NCBI GenBank assembly: GCA_050084985.1 | Contig: JBITNC010000001.1 | Coordinates: 1,984,001-2,048,000, forward strand | Length of the DNA: 64,000 nt | DNA from: Nageia nagi | Lineage: Eukaryota > Pinophyta | Direction: 5' to 3' | In this document: in pieces, positions 33,441-45,480 of the stretch | How positions within the stretch are numbered: the first letter of the stretch is position 1 | How the letters are laid out: every line of letters starts with the position of its first letter | Translations under genes and position numbers: made by a program | Notes under the pieces: model-generated | What the model saw: only the letters and a program-made list of their open reading frames with translations | The model's database searches: none | What the model was told of the DNA's origin: nothing

Positions 33441-33445
33441 CTAAT

Positions 33446-35025
33446 TTAGTAATTTTGATAATAGATTATCAAACCCTGACATAAATACCCTTAGTGGTCT
33501 AGCTCATCAATCTTCACTCTTAACTATCTCTTTGAATCTTGCAATTAATTTTCAAAGCCAATTCATTGTCATATATGTCATTTTTTCATTGTATATTCTT
33601 CAATGGCATTATACTCACTTGTACATCATTTGAAACTTTACAGTCATGTGTTTATTTTAGCCTACTCATTGTAGCTCCTTCATTCTATACTACACTTCCA
33701 CATTCATCATAGCAATTTCAATAACATCTTCATTTACTCATAAAACAAAATAATTGACATCACAAATCTAAATAACTATAGATAGTTTGTTGCAATCATC
33801 TGGGTGTAGGATCATTTGAATTTCTTACTTCCTATTTTTCTTTATCTTCATTACTCTTTATTTAGCTGTCCCCTTTTTCTCATCTTTTTTAACTTAATTT
33901 CCCATCTATGTTATCTTAGCTCTTTACATATGTCTTCAATTCAACACCTTCTACTTACCTCTCTCTCAACTCTCTTTTTTTTACATAGCTAACATACCAC
34001 ACTACACCAAGCTAATCTTCACTTCATTCTTCCTTAACTGTTATATGCCATCTAATCTAACCCTAACTCATACCATTTCTTAGGGTTTACATATAACTAA
34101 AACTATAACTGATTACTATTCTTGAAAATCAATTACAAAAATAAAAAATGTAACTGCTAAATACTGGAAATACTAACAATAGTTTCTCATGATCTTAGCA
34201 ATTAACTCTTATGATCTTTGCTCAATAATTAACTTCTTTACGCTCAACCAAGGTAGCATATGTGTTTTGCAATACCATTTGCACTCTACAATGCCATTTG
34301 TGGTCTTCTCATATGAGATTTCATTTGCATTCTAGATCAGCATACTCCTAATAGCAATTATCTGCACCCTAGAAGTACCATCTATAGTCTTCTCATTTGC
34401 ACTACTACCATTCGTAGTCTTCTCATATGTAGTTTCATTCACACTTTGAATTAGTATACTCTTAATAGTAGCTATTTGTACTCTATAAGTACCATCTATA
34501 GTCTTTTCATCTGCATTGCTACCATTTACAATCTTCTCATTTGCAGTGCTACCATCCATAGTCTTCTCATATGCACTTTCATCTGCACTTTAGATCAACA
34601 TACTCATGAAAACATTTATCTGCATTTTGAAAGTACCATATGTAGTCTTCTCATTTGTGATATCATTCACACTAGTATTATTTTCAATATTCTCATTCAT
34701 AGTCTCATTTGTAATGCTACCATCTGTAGTCTTCTCATTCATGATCTTGGTCAATTTGCACTCCATATTCATATGACATCATCTGAATATATCTACATTG
34801 TGGATTTCCTTACCGAAGTATCCTCTAATGCTTTTGTAATGCTTTCATGTATCTATAATGTTTTGTAGTGCTATGTCTCCTATGCAAGCCAAACATATTC
34901 AAACTACATTGACTCCCTTGATTGTTTATCATATATACAACATCAACACACTTATTAACCCATTATTTTTACAACAATAATAGCCAATGTCAATAATATA
35001 AAAATCTCAAAACTTAAATAGTGCA
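33446..35025 (-). repeat. Element A 3' LTR, right part
   Basis: It resumes the A LTR after element C: 'tttagtaattttgata' here against 'tttagcaattttgaca' at 63811. It continues to GTGCA at 35021-35025, directly followed by the polypurine tract. With 16145-16520 the LTR is about 1.96 kb. Bases beyond about 33625 have no partner in the window because the 5' LTR runs off the edge. Confidence 0.87.
34300..34765. repeat. Minisatellite inside the A LTR
   Basis: A unit of about 30 bp, 'taccatctatagtcttctca' followed by tttgcagtgc, recurs many times. It lies within larger repeats of about 120 bp that include 'ttcacactttgaattagtat'-like and 'ctcataatagc-attt' blocks. Open frames on both strands here merely reflect the repeat. 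Confidence 0.8.
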
Positions 35026-35045
35026 ATCTTTCTCCCCCTTTTATC
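35026..35045 (-). other. Element A polypurine tract
   Basis: On the minus strand it reads GATAAAAGGGGGAGAAAGAT, directly upstream of the 3' LTR. It fixes the inner LTR boundary at 35025/35026. Confidence 0.85.
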
Positions 35046-35342
35046 AACAATGATAAGGATAGTCACACTCCTTTCTTAGACGAACATACATTGTAACAGT
35101 AATAGGATGCAGATAAGTTTACTCCATTAACAATAGATATTAAGCAACATCATGATAACTTTTCTCCACCTTTCTCTATACAACATTTTTAGGTTCATGG
35201 TAGAATATAAAAATATACACATAGAAGCATAAGATAAGAAATTTTAGGTGTTCCCCATGAGAATGTTTTATCTTTGAAGCTAGCTAATGTGTGGGAAGTG
35301 TGACCATTCCCAAATTTTATCTCAGATATGCAAATACTTCTT

Positions 35343-35985
35343 TTAAAGTAGTAGCTTTGTAAAAATATCTACTACTTGCTTTGATGTGGGAATGTATTCC
35401 AATTTGACCTCATCTTCACCAAGTTTTTCTTTTAGAAAATGATATTTGATAGCAATATATTTTATCCTAGAGTGCATTACTAGATTATTAGAGATAGTAA
35501 TAGCATTAGTGTTATCACATATGATGGGAATAGGTTCAACAAATGTGATTCCCAAATCCTCGAGTGTTTGCTTCATCCATAAAAATTCTATGCAATAAGA
35601 TGTTACAGCTGTGTACTTTGCTTTAGCTATAGACAATGATACAAAATCTTACTTTTTACTATTCCATGAAACTAACTTGTCACCAAGATAGAAAGAACCA
35701 CCACTTATGCTTTTTATGTCATCAATCCAACCAGCCTAATCAACATCAAAAAATGCAATAAGAGTGAAAGTTTTACCTTTGCTATACCATAATCCATATT
35801 CCATAGTTCCTTTGAGATATATAATTTTTTTCCATAGTCATAACGTGTGTTTCCCTTAGAACTTCCTAAACACTTCCAACCATGTACATATTACCTGTAA
35901 TATGTTTGGCCTCGACACAGTTAAATATAACAAACCACCAATCATTGATCTATATAAAGTTTGATCAACAAGAGATGAATTATCA
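35343..35985 (-). pseudogene. Element A reverse-transcriptase end and RNase H
   Basis: The minus strand encodes 'DQTLYRSMIGGLLYLTVSRP' (about 35910-35980), then a broken A-D-A-G-D--KS-SG block near 35700. The RNase H frame at 35343-35636 follows: 'SIAKAKYTAVTSYCIEFLWM', 'ICDNTNAITISNNLVMHSRI' and 'EYIPTSKQVVDIFTKLLL'. These match copia RNase H. Stops lie between the blocks. It ends at 35985, where D inserted. Confidence 0.88.
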
Positions 35986-36379
35986 TGTTAGGATCCCATA
36001 TTCTAATATTTACTTAGATTATACTAGTTAATTACTTATATTATCATCTTATATTAAATTTAAGATGGACCAACATATTTGTAAAGTGAATTATCATTTT
36101 GTATTAAATAAACTTATTAGGGTTAGGATAAATGAACTATAAATATGTGTGGGAGAAGAATAGTTGTTATCTTCGAAAATATATTATTTTTAGTTGTAAG
36201 GAGGTATCCCCCTTGAAGCAACCCATGATTCATTTTACTATTTAGTAAAGTTACTTTATTGTTATCTTATTCCATTATGATTCGTATTGCTCTTATGTTG
36301 TTATGTCGAATTTGCATTAAACTTGTGTTTTTTTGCTATTCGACACAAATATCATTTAGAAAATTATGAGTTCCTAAAA
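35986..36379 (+). repeat. Element D 5' LTR
   Basis: It shares TGTTAGGATCCCATATTCTAA-type sequence, 'actataaatatgtgtggga' (TATA region) and 'ttgtaaggaggta-ccccct' with the 3' LTR. Divergence is clearly greater than between B-family LTRs. Confidence 0.88.
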
Positions 36380-36396
36380 TTTGGTATTAGAGTTCC
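36380..36396 (+). other. Element D primer-binding site
   Basis: TTTGGTATTAGAGTTCC directly after the LTR is an initiator tRNA-Met-type site with two changes from TGGTATCAGAG. Confidence 0.75.
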
Positions 36397-36971
36397 AATT
36401 TTAGCACCTGCAGGTAGGTTGAAGATTGAGATTTATTTATTTCCATCCAAAACATTACTAAAATCCCTCCAAAATGTCTACATCGTATCAAGTTGGAAAG
36501 CTAGATTTTGCCCAATTTACATCTAAAACTCCACCAAAATTTCCCTATAAATTTGTTGCTTTTTTCTATCATAGTTCGTGATCCCTTTTCACATCACACA
36601 ATTTTTGTATCATGCTCTTTTGGCCATCCATATATTCACTATGTATCAACATTCATCTTGCAAACCATCATCATTTATAAAAAAAATCTTTTTCCCTTTT
36701 TGAATCCTAGTTTTCTTTACCATAAATAGTAATTGCTAAAACAAGTAAAAACTTTTGAGGTTATTATCTTTCAAACCATGTGGAATTAGGTAATTTTGAC
36801 AAAGCCAATTCGTTACTTATGATAATGACTTTTTAGAAAAAGTATAAATTTTCAAAAATCATCATTTTAAGACCTATCCCATTGTAATTATTTTTTCATG
36901 TTGATAATTTTGATATAAACACCAATACACTTTTTTAGTTTCTAAAAATAGTAGTTTCCATAAATAATAAT

Positions 36972-37920
36972 ATGGTTGATGATCAAATATATTTTGATGT
37001 GGAGAAATTATTGCAAAAATTGGACTATATGACAAAACTACTTAGTGATGTTCAACTACTAAAGGCCCTTGATGAGATCAAAAGTCAATGGAAGTTATAA
37101 TTTCCAGTATGATTCCTTCAATAAAAATATACAACTCCTTCAATAAGCAATAATTTCTAACACATCATCAATTTTAAGTGGGTTGAATGTAGCTCAACCA
37201 CATATTCGTTAAGGCTTCAATATAACTCAAGGACTATAACAAGCCATTATTCTTATACGTATGACCAAATTGAATTTTCCAAAATTTGATGATGATGATC
37301 CCATTATCTAGATGTATTGAGAAAAATAATATTTTTTCTTGAATCAGATACCCAAATTTCAAAAGATCAACCTCATCTCCTTTCATCTAGAGCATGAAGT
37401 TATCCAATGGTACTAGTGGTTTGAAAAAGAAAATGGTACCTCATCTTGGGGGGATTTCACATAGAACATTCTTTTCAGATTTAGCCTTAGTGATTTTGAA
37501 AACTTCATCAGTGCACTCACAAAACTACACCAAACCACTATGGTAAGAGAATACCAAACTCAATTTGAGAAGCTTTCCAACCATACTAAAGGATTAGATG
37601 AAGCTTTTTTTCATAGTTATTTCATTAATAGGTTAAAGGAAGAAATTCAAGTGGAATTTAAAATGTTTAATCCAAGAAACATGATAACAATAATTGAGAT
37701 CGCCAAGTTAGCAGAGGACAATTTCAATGCATAGCATAAACAAGCCAAACAACCCATTTGAAAGTCAAAAACTTCTCAAAATGGATCAAAATCACTTCAT
37801 TCCCTACCAATTAAGAGATTGACTCCTTTCGAGATGACAGAGTGTAAGAAAAAGGGGCTTTATTATAATTATGATGATAAATTTGGATAAGGTCATCATT
37901 ATGCTACTCAAAAGTTATAT
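36972..37920 (+). pseudogene. Element D gag and zinc knuckle
   Basis: An ATG at 36972 opens a frame broken by stops. The capsid core includes 'PKFDDDDPI' near 37280, a W-rich stretch near 37400, and an open part (37540-37734) 'MVREYQTQFEKLSNHTKGLD' to 'ITIIEIAKLAEDNF'. The knuckle region near 37850-37920 reads 'KKKGLYYNYDDKFG' then GHHY, so at least two zinc-ligand cysteines have become tyrosine. Confidence 0.78.
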
Positions 37921-38089
37921 ATATTATACGTGGATGCCTCCATTGCACCACCAAAAGATGCCTTTGAGGATGTAATGGTAGATATCGAAGAGAAACTAAA
38001 GCAACCTACTAAAGTTATTTCTAAAATTTCTTGCAATGCCATATACAATTTTTCATCACCACAAACCATAAAATATCATGCATACTTTA

Positions 38090-38170
38090 AGGGATAAAAT
38101 TTGATAGTCTTGATTGACTCCAGGAGAACTCATAATTTTATTGATCCTCGAGTAGCTAAAAAGACCAACT
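38090..38170 (+). pseudogene. Element D protease site
   Basis: 'IVLIDSRRTHNFIDPRVA' matches the gypsy aspartic protease motif (usually D-S-G-A-T-H-F-I), with the active-site G-A replaced by R-R. Confidence 0.75.
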
Positions 38171-38659
38171 CTTATATTTATCCATAGAATAATTTTGAGG
38201 TGATGATCAGGAATGGAGGGAAAATTGCCTGTAAGCTATGGTGTCATAATGTCAGGCTCAACATGGGAGATTACTAAATGTAAAGTGACATATATGTTCT
38301 GCCATTAAGTAGTTGTGATGTGGTCCTTGGTGTGCAATGGTTGATGATATTAGGACCTATACTTTGGGATTTTCTTAATCTTAAGGGACTCAAATTAGGT
38401 TCAATATCATAAATCATTAGTTCACATTCCATGGAGAAGATTCTTAAGAAGATAAACAAGGGAGTGGTGGCATAATTATTTTTAATTTAAACAACCATGA
38501 AAGAATTAGGAGAAGTACAATAACTACAAAAGGTACTCGCCCGTCATGTTGGTAGTTTTTAGGAACCATGTAGGTTGCCCCCCAAATTGCCCTCATAATC
38601 ATGCAATCCAGTTGATTTTAGGGAATCAACCAACTAACATCTGACCTTATTGCTACCCA

Positions 38660-39860
38660 TGCTTATAGAAGGATGAAATATAGAAGCTCATCTAAGATAT
38701 GTTGGAAGTAGGTATCATTAGCCTCAATGTGAGTCCTTACTCTTCTCCTATTCCAATTGTTCACAAGAAAGATGGTTTGTGGTGCATGCGTATTGACTTT
38801 CAGGCTTTAAACAAAATCACCATAAAGGACAAATTTCCCATTCCTTTCATTGATCAATTATTGGATGAATTACATAGTGCTAAATATTTTACCAACTTAT
38901 ATCTCTAATCCAAGTATCATCAAACCATGATTTGTAAAAAGGATACCCCCAAAATTACTTTTTTCACATATAAAGGCCACTATGAATTCCTAGTAATGCC
39001 ATTTGGCCTTATTAATAGTCCTTCCATCTTCCAAAGTTTAAAGAAGTAGATATTATACCCTTATATTTTAAAATTTATTTAAGTTTCCTTTAATGATATT
39101 TATATCTACAATAAAACTTGGGAGGATCACTTGTCCCAATTAGATCAAACCTTGCAACTTCTCAAAGATAAGCAATTGTATGCCAAATAATACAAATGTT
39201 TTTTAAGGCATAAAGAGCTCAAGTACCTTGGGTATATTATTTTGAAAGAAGATGTCAAAGTGGATCCCTTGAATATTGAGGATATAAAAAACTAGCATCT
39301 TCTCAAGTCATTGAAGGGCCTACATGGCTTCTTAGGATTGATAGGGCACTACCATAAGTTTGTGAAATATTATGAAAAGATTACAATATCGCTCATTGCC
39401 TTACTCAATAAGAACACTTTCAATTGGTCATTATCTACAAAAGAATATTTTTATCAATTGAAGTTTTCCATGTGTTCTACCCTTGTCTTGGCTATATTGA
39501 ATTTCTCCAAGAGATTCATCATTACTATTGATGCCTATGGTATCGAAATTGGAGCCATGTTTATGTAGGAAGGATACCCCTTATATTTCATAAATATCCT
39601 CTCAAGTAAAAATTTGGCTAAATCCACCTATGAAAAAGAAATGATTGTTATCATTCATGCAGTTTAGGGTTGGATACCCTATCTCATTGGTCAACATTTT
39701 ATCATTCGAATAAACCACAATAGTTTGAAATATTTCCTGGAATAATGCATCTCTACTCTAGAACAACAAAAATGGATTCCTAAACTTTTGGGATATGATT
39801 ATGAGATTGTGTATCAAAAGGGTAGTGAGAATGTAGTTGCAGATGCTCTCTTTAAAAATT
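38660..39860 (+). pseudogene. Element D reverse transcriptase and RNase H
   Basis: It holds '[20 protein letters not shown]' and '[20 protein letters not shown]' (38740-38900). Next are 'EFLVMPFGLINSPSIFQSL' (about 38985-39045) and the polymerase box as 'FNDIYIY' near 39095 (FDDILIY expected). The connection segment is 'LKGLHGFLGLIGHYHKFVKY' (39310-39370). RNase H runs to 'GYDYEIVYQKGSENVVADAL' (39790-39850). Numerous stops occur. Confidence 0.88.
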
Positions 39861-39984
39861 TTGAGGAGGTTATGGCACTTCATGTCATTTCATCTCTAGT
39901 TCCTCAATGGCTCGACCAAGTTAAACAAGAATGGCTCAATGAAAGATTTACTCAAATAATGATTCAACAATTGTAGACTAACCC

Positions 39985-41250
39985 TACTAGCTAACCTCCC
40001 TTCTCTTAGCATGAGAGAATTATATAATTCAAAGTTTGTATTGCACTACCCTCCAACTCTTCATGTCAGGAGATGATACTTCAAGGAGTTGCACACCACA
40101 CCAATAGTTGACAATTATGGATTTTTGAAGACCTATCAATGAGTGATCTAATCCTTTTATTGGCCAAGTATGAAATAGTACATCAATAAGTTTGTTTTAG
40201 AATTTGATGTTTAATAATGATAGAAAGGTGAGGTAGTTGGTACCCTAGGTTTGCTTCATCCTCTACCCACATTGGAGAGAACCTAGACTAATATTTTAAT
40301 GGATTTTATTGAAGGTCCTTCAAAAATATATAGGAAAGTTATTATCATGGTGGTAGTGATCAGATTTCTAAGTATGCACACTTTTTCCCTTTGGTTCACT
40401 CATATAAAGCTGTAAATGTTGCATAACTTTTTCTAGATAACATTTTCAAACTCCATTGTATGTCCTCTACCATTTTTAGTGATCATAATCTAGAATTCAT
40501 CAGTAAATTATGGTAGGAATGGTTCAAGCTTCAGGCACTCAAATCAATATGAGCTCAACATATCACCCACAAATAGATGGTCAAACAAATATTGTTAATA
40601 AATGCTTGGAAACATATCTTCATTATTTTGCTTCATCCCAACTAATTAATTGGGTTAAATGGCTTCTCTTAGGAGAATGGTGGTATAATAATTCATAGCA
40701 TACTCCCATCAGAATGATCCCATATAAAGCCTTATATGGCTAACCCCCACCCACTATGGGCTCCTATGTCCTTGTAACACTAATGTCTAAGCAGTGGATG
40801 CCATCTTAACCAATTGAGAGATATACTTTGCATCCTTTAATAAAATCTCCAAGTGGCTCAATATCATACAAATCAACAAGTTGATCAATAATGGGTTGAG
40901 AGGGAATTCTAAGAATTATACGTGCTTTTTACATGGCTTCAAGATATATGTCAATATAGTCGATGTCTCCTACCTTGAGTAATCTTTCAAAAATATAACA
41001 TATATCTTTGATGTCTCTTGCCTTAAGATGGTCTTCGATTGTCAGGCCATAGTTCAGATTGAACTACTTGAATTCATTAAGGATGGTTCCATAATGGTTG
41101 AACTTGAGGCTCTTTTAGATTGACATAAATGTTAGCTTCACAACCATGCCATTACTTAAGCTCTTATCGAGTGATTCAAGTTATCCCCTGAGGATGTGAT
41201 TTGGGAGATCCTCCACTAGCTTCAACAATAATTTCCCAAATTTTAGCTTT
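39985..41250 (+). pseudogene. Element D integrase and chromodomain-like tail
   Basis: An integrase zinc-region remnant 'YWPSMK' lies near 40165. The core remnant 'NMSSTYHPQIDGQTNIVNKC' lies at about 40548-40607, matching the YHPQTDGQTE motif that carries the catalytic Glu nearby. The C-terminus (41090-41250) includes 'LSPEDVIWEILH' and 'FPKF', in line with the chromodomain end (E-A-TWE-L--L--FP-F) of plant chromoviruses, which guide integration. Broken by stops. Confidence 0.72.
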
Positions 41251-41261
41251 AAGGACAAAGC

Positions 41262-41282
41262 TCTCTTTTAAGAAGGGTGGCA
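41262..41282 (+). other. Element D polypurine region
   Basis: TCTTTTAAGAAGGGTGGCA precedes the 3' LTR; the AAGAAGGGTGG part is the likely plus-strand primer. Confidence 0.65.
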
Positions 41283-41676
41283 TGTTAGGATCCCATATCC
41301 TAACATTTACTTAGATTATATTAGTTAATTAATTATATTATTAACGATATATTATATGTAAGCTATACCGACATATTTGTAAGATGAATCACCATTTTAT
41401 ATTAAATGGTTGATTAGGGTTAAAGTAGGCGGACTATAAATATGTGTGGGATAAGAATAGTCATTATCTTGGAAAATATATTATTTTGAGTTGTAAGGAG
41501 GTAGCCCCCTCGAAATGGCCCATGATTCATTTTGTTATTCAGTAAGGTTACTTTGCTATTTTCTTATTCCATTATGATTCATATTGCTCTTTTGTTGTTA
41601 CTTTAGATTTGCATTAAGCTTGTGTTTATTTGTTATTCATCTCAAATCTTATTTAGGAACTTGTGGGTTCTTAACA
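41283..41676 (+). repeat. Element D 3' LTR
   Basis: It runs from TGTTAGGATCCC to TTAACA, aligned to 35986-36379 over the full 394 bp with many substitutions. Confidence 0.88.
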
Positions 41677-42781
41677 TGTCCTATTTGCTTAGTTTGGAGC
41701 TAATCATCATGGGAGTGTCTACAAGTTTACTATCCTCTATGTTAAATTTCTTCATCATTTCCTGCACGTACTTGGTTTGAGATATGAATATACCTTTTTC
41801 TATTTGATTCACTTGCAGACCAAGAAAGTATGATAACTCATCAACCATAGACATTTCAAATCTACTCTATATTTGATTAGCAAATTCTTTGCATATCTCA
41901 TCTTTGCATCCACCAAATATGATATCATGTACATAGACAATAATGATAAGTTGATAATTATTTTTAGTCTTAACATACAAATTGTTGTTTACCATACCTT
42001 TCATAAATCCTTATTGTAGAAGATAATTGTATAACCTTGAGTACCATGCCTGGGGTGCTTATTTTTGTACATAAAATGCTTTCTTTAATTGATAGACCAT
42101 GTTAGGATCTCTTATTAGCTGAAAACCATCTAGTTGTTCAACATATACTTATTGCTCCAGTTTTCCATTTAAAAATGTTGATTTAACATCCATTTGATGT
42201 ATATTGAAGTTCTTGTATGTTGTTAATGCTAAAAATATTCTTATTGCTTATAATATAGTTACAAGTGCAAAAGTTTCTTTAAAATAAATTCCTTCAACTT
42301 GAGCATAACCTTTGCAAAATAGTCTAGTATTATTTCTTATTATCTTTCCTCCTTCATCCAATTTCTTTGTGAACACCCACTTGGTACCAATGATATTCTT
42401 GTTTGCATGTCTAGGAACTAGTTCCCATGCCTTATTCTTTTCAATTTGATTTAGCTCTTATTTCATTTAGTTAACCCAATTTTCATATTTACTTTCTTCC
42501 ACAACATTTTTGGGTTTAAAATGAGACAACATTGCATAATTTATATGTTCTTGAGTTTAGGTAACCTTTCTTCTTATTTGAAAACCCATATTAGGATCTC
42601 AATGATTTGATGGCTTTGATGGTTTAATTGCTAATGTTTGCTAGAGGATTTTAGTGACCTTGGTGGTAATGAATCAGGTGTTTATTGTGGTGATCCCTTA
42701 GGTGATGTTAATGGTGTTATTTTTGGAGAGACTAATGGTGATGATTTAGGTGAGGATGATAAAGATTGCTTCTCTTCTTTC
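41677..42781 (-). pseudogene. Element A integrase tail, linker and reverse transcriptase
   Basis: Minus-strand sequence with many stops. A Ser/Pro-rich linker ('SLSSSPKSSPLVSPK') lies near 42690-42780, followed by decayed reverse-transcriptase blocks. The catalytic box reads 'VYVHDIIFGGCKDE' at about 41910-41950: the first aspartate of YVDD is histidine. Near the D junction is 'KLVDTPMMISSKLSK'. The right end is the left TSD of F. Confidence 0.8.
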
Positions 42782-43279
42782 TGAGAGAAGAGAACTATAA
42801 ACTAAATAACTCTAAACTTCCAAGATCACATGAAAGCTCATAAATAACATCTAAATAAATCACAAAGAAATTTCATAAATATAACTCAAGATGTAAGTGG
42901 TTCCTCCAACTAGGAGTACATCTACTAACTAGATCTCACTTCTTAACAAATATGAACTCTTACAATCTTTTTAAAATTTTATCCTAAACACTATCTTATA
43001 GCATAACTTTACTCCATAAATTGGTGTATTATCACAAACAAGGAGGTTTCTATTTATAAGCCAAAATCCCTCTTTAGATCACCCTTTTATCCAATGTACA
43101 AAGCATGACATGCATATCCTTTTACCTAAAAGGCATGCTCATGACATGGAGTGTAGAATAAATTACATTATCATATTCACTTAAATACTTAAGGTATCGA
43201 ATGATACTCTTAAGTATTAGTGAATTTACATAGAATATTTAATACAAACCTTTACAATAATGCATTATACATTCCAACA
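42782..43279 (-). repeat. F 3' LTR
   Basis: In plus orientation it runs from TGAGAGAAGAGAAC to TACATTCCAACA and matches 59594-60091. Confidence 0.92.
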
Positions 43280-43290
43280 CTCCCCCTTAA
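43280..43290 (-). other. F polypurine tract
   Basis: CTCCCCCTTAA, the same tract as in B1, B2 and G, abuts the 3' LTR. Confidence 0.88.
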
Positions 43291-44029
43291 TGCAATATTG
43301 GGATAGAGCAAGTAAGAGAGAAGAAGAAGAGAAAGTAAGAGAGTTCTCTTCCAAACAAATACAATAGAGATGAGAACTTTTTATATATTTGTGAAGTAAG
43401 AAAGATCTAATTTGAGACTCAGTACTTTATCAAATACAATCATTAACCATAATGGTTTCAATGTACATGAAGTAGTCATCCAACTAGAAGTCATGAAGAG
43501 TCTCTAAGAGCCTACATACCTGAAGTAAGTAATCTGCAATCTCAAAGGAACCTGTAGGTCATAAGTAGCTCAAATAACAAGATAATTTAGATGCAACATA
43601 TTCATATCAACAAGGATAGATGAATCACTCAAATTCCATCATGAACTAATCAATGGTGCACTATAAATCATCATGAAGATGCCAAGCCAAAACTCATAGT
43701 CATTTGTTGTATATAAAATATGTGTTGATTATCATTACAAAATAGAGCATGCACATATGAGTTTCTCACATATGGATAGCTGAATAGTGTCAAAAGACAC
43801 ATAAGAGTTCCTCACACATGGATAACTAAACAGTGTTAGATTGACCAATCTTTTTGCTTTTTAAGAATTTGTACAAGTTTCTCATGCAAAGCAAACTTAC
43901 CATGAAAATGTACAACAAAATCAACACCATATAGCATAAAATTCTCCAAGGGGTGAAGTTATCATCAAAATATGAATTCAACATAAGAATTCAAACTTCA
44001 CTCCCCCTTGAGGGTAATTTCACTAATAA
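43291..44029 (-). other. F 3' non-coding region
   Basis: It corresponds to the region between pol and 3' LTR of B2 and G. Only one clear hairpin-array unit remains (about 43866-43920: gtacaagtttctcatgcaa and gcaaacttaccatg), against eight in B2. The second purine tract (ctcccccttgag) is at about 44001-44012. Confidence 0.7.
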
Positions 44030-45480
44030 TTGAGCTTTCGAGAGTGGCTTGGTGAACAAATAAATGAAGCTGAAGTTGGATGGATAATACTTTAGGTGTA
44101 TGATGCCATCAAGAACCTTCTCCTTGATAAAATGAGCATGAATTTTCACATGTTTTGTTCTCTAATGGAACATAGGATTCTTAGCCAAAGAAATAGTTAA
44201 TTGATAATATGAAAAAATTAAAGATGAACCACCTTACTCATACCCAATTTCTTTTAGAAGATTCTTTAGCCAAATAGCTTCCTAGGCTACAATAGACATG
44301 GCACGGTATTAACTTCTATGGTGGAAAGATAAATAGTAGGCTACTTCTTGGAAGCTCAAGAGATAGAACTTGAACCAATGTTAAACACATATGTAAAGGT
44401 TAATTTTCTATCATCTCTATCTCCCCCATATAGAATTTGAGAATCAGAAAGAACAAATGAGGACAACTTAGAATACTTGAGAGTAAGATCCTTAGTCCCT
44501 TCAACATACCTCAAGATTTGCTTAATAGCATTAAGGTGCTCAACAAATGGTTTCTATATGAATCATGCCATTAGATTCATTGCAAAGGAAATATCTAGCC
44601 TAGATATAGTCAAATATAGAAGATTACTAATTAATTTCTTATAAGTTGTAGCATCAGCCAACTAAGAGTTAGAGCTCAAAGAAATAGTGATTATAGGAGA
44701 GATTGGGATCACAACATATCTATACTCCTCCATTTCAAACTTCTGCAAGATGTTTGATATATACTTAGATTGATTAAGGTAAGTACAATCCTCGTATTGA
44801 TACACTTACATTCTAAGATAGTAGTATAAAAGACCAAGATCAATAATTTCAAATGTTATCTTAGGTTTGGATATGCTCTCTTAAATGATTTCATCATCAT
44901 TCCCAATTATCAAAAGATCATTCACATAAAGGAGAATCAAGACCACATCTTTTCCTTGATTGAGCACATATAATCAGAGTTAGAAAAATACTTAGAGAAA
45001 CCAAATTCTACAAAGTACCCTAAAATCTTTCTGTACCAGGCTCGAGGTGTTTGCTTAAGTCCATACAATGATTTCTTTAGTTTGCACATAAATGATTCTT
45101 TACCTTCCATAATGAACCCTTTTAGTTAATTCATGAAGATTTTCACATCTAAGTCACTATTGAGAACTGCACTTTTGATGTTAAGTTGAAAAACTTTCTA
45201 TCTTTGAGCTGCAAAAAGAGCAAGGATAATTCACATAGTAGGCATCTTTGCCATGGGAGTAAAAGTTTTCTTATAATCTATATCATATTTATGAGCAAAA
45301 CCTTTGGCTACTAACCTTAGCTTGTATTTCTCAATATCTCCAACTAAATTGAACTTGACCTTGTAGATCCACTTATTGCCAATTACATTCTTCTCATTAG
45401 GACAAGGAACCAAGTTCTAAGTTTTATTTTTCATAAGTGCCTCATACTCCACTTTCATGGCTTCAATCCATCACTCGTGC
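44030..45480 (-). pseudogene. F reverse transcriptase and RNase H
   Basis: Minus-strand homolog of B2 24085-25560 with many more stops. An open segment at 45231-45413 reads 'NEKNVIGNKWIYKVKFNLVG' and 'RLVAKGFAHKYDIDYKKTFT'. Further matches continue down to about 44030. It is inactive. Confidence 0.85.

Larger units (their letters stand above)
35986..41676 (+). mobile_element. Element D: decayed Ty3/gypsy chromovirus-like element
   Basis: Its LTRs of about 394 bp (35986-36379 and 41283-41676) start TGTTAGGATCCC, and the 3' copy ends CTTAACA. Domain order is gag, protease, reverse transcriptase-RNase H, integrase, then a chromodomain-like tail. That order defines Ty3/gypsy. Stops occur throughout, so it is inactive. 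It is inserted in the opposite orientation to A, in the reverse-transcriptase region. No 5-bp duplication is visible at its ends. Confidence 0.88.

Noticed and set aside
34332-34868. Open frames of 75 and 130 codons on opposite strands
   Set aside because: Both are produced by the A-LTR minisatellite; the proteins are simple repeats.
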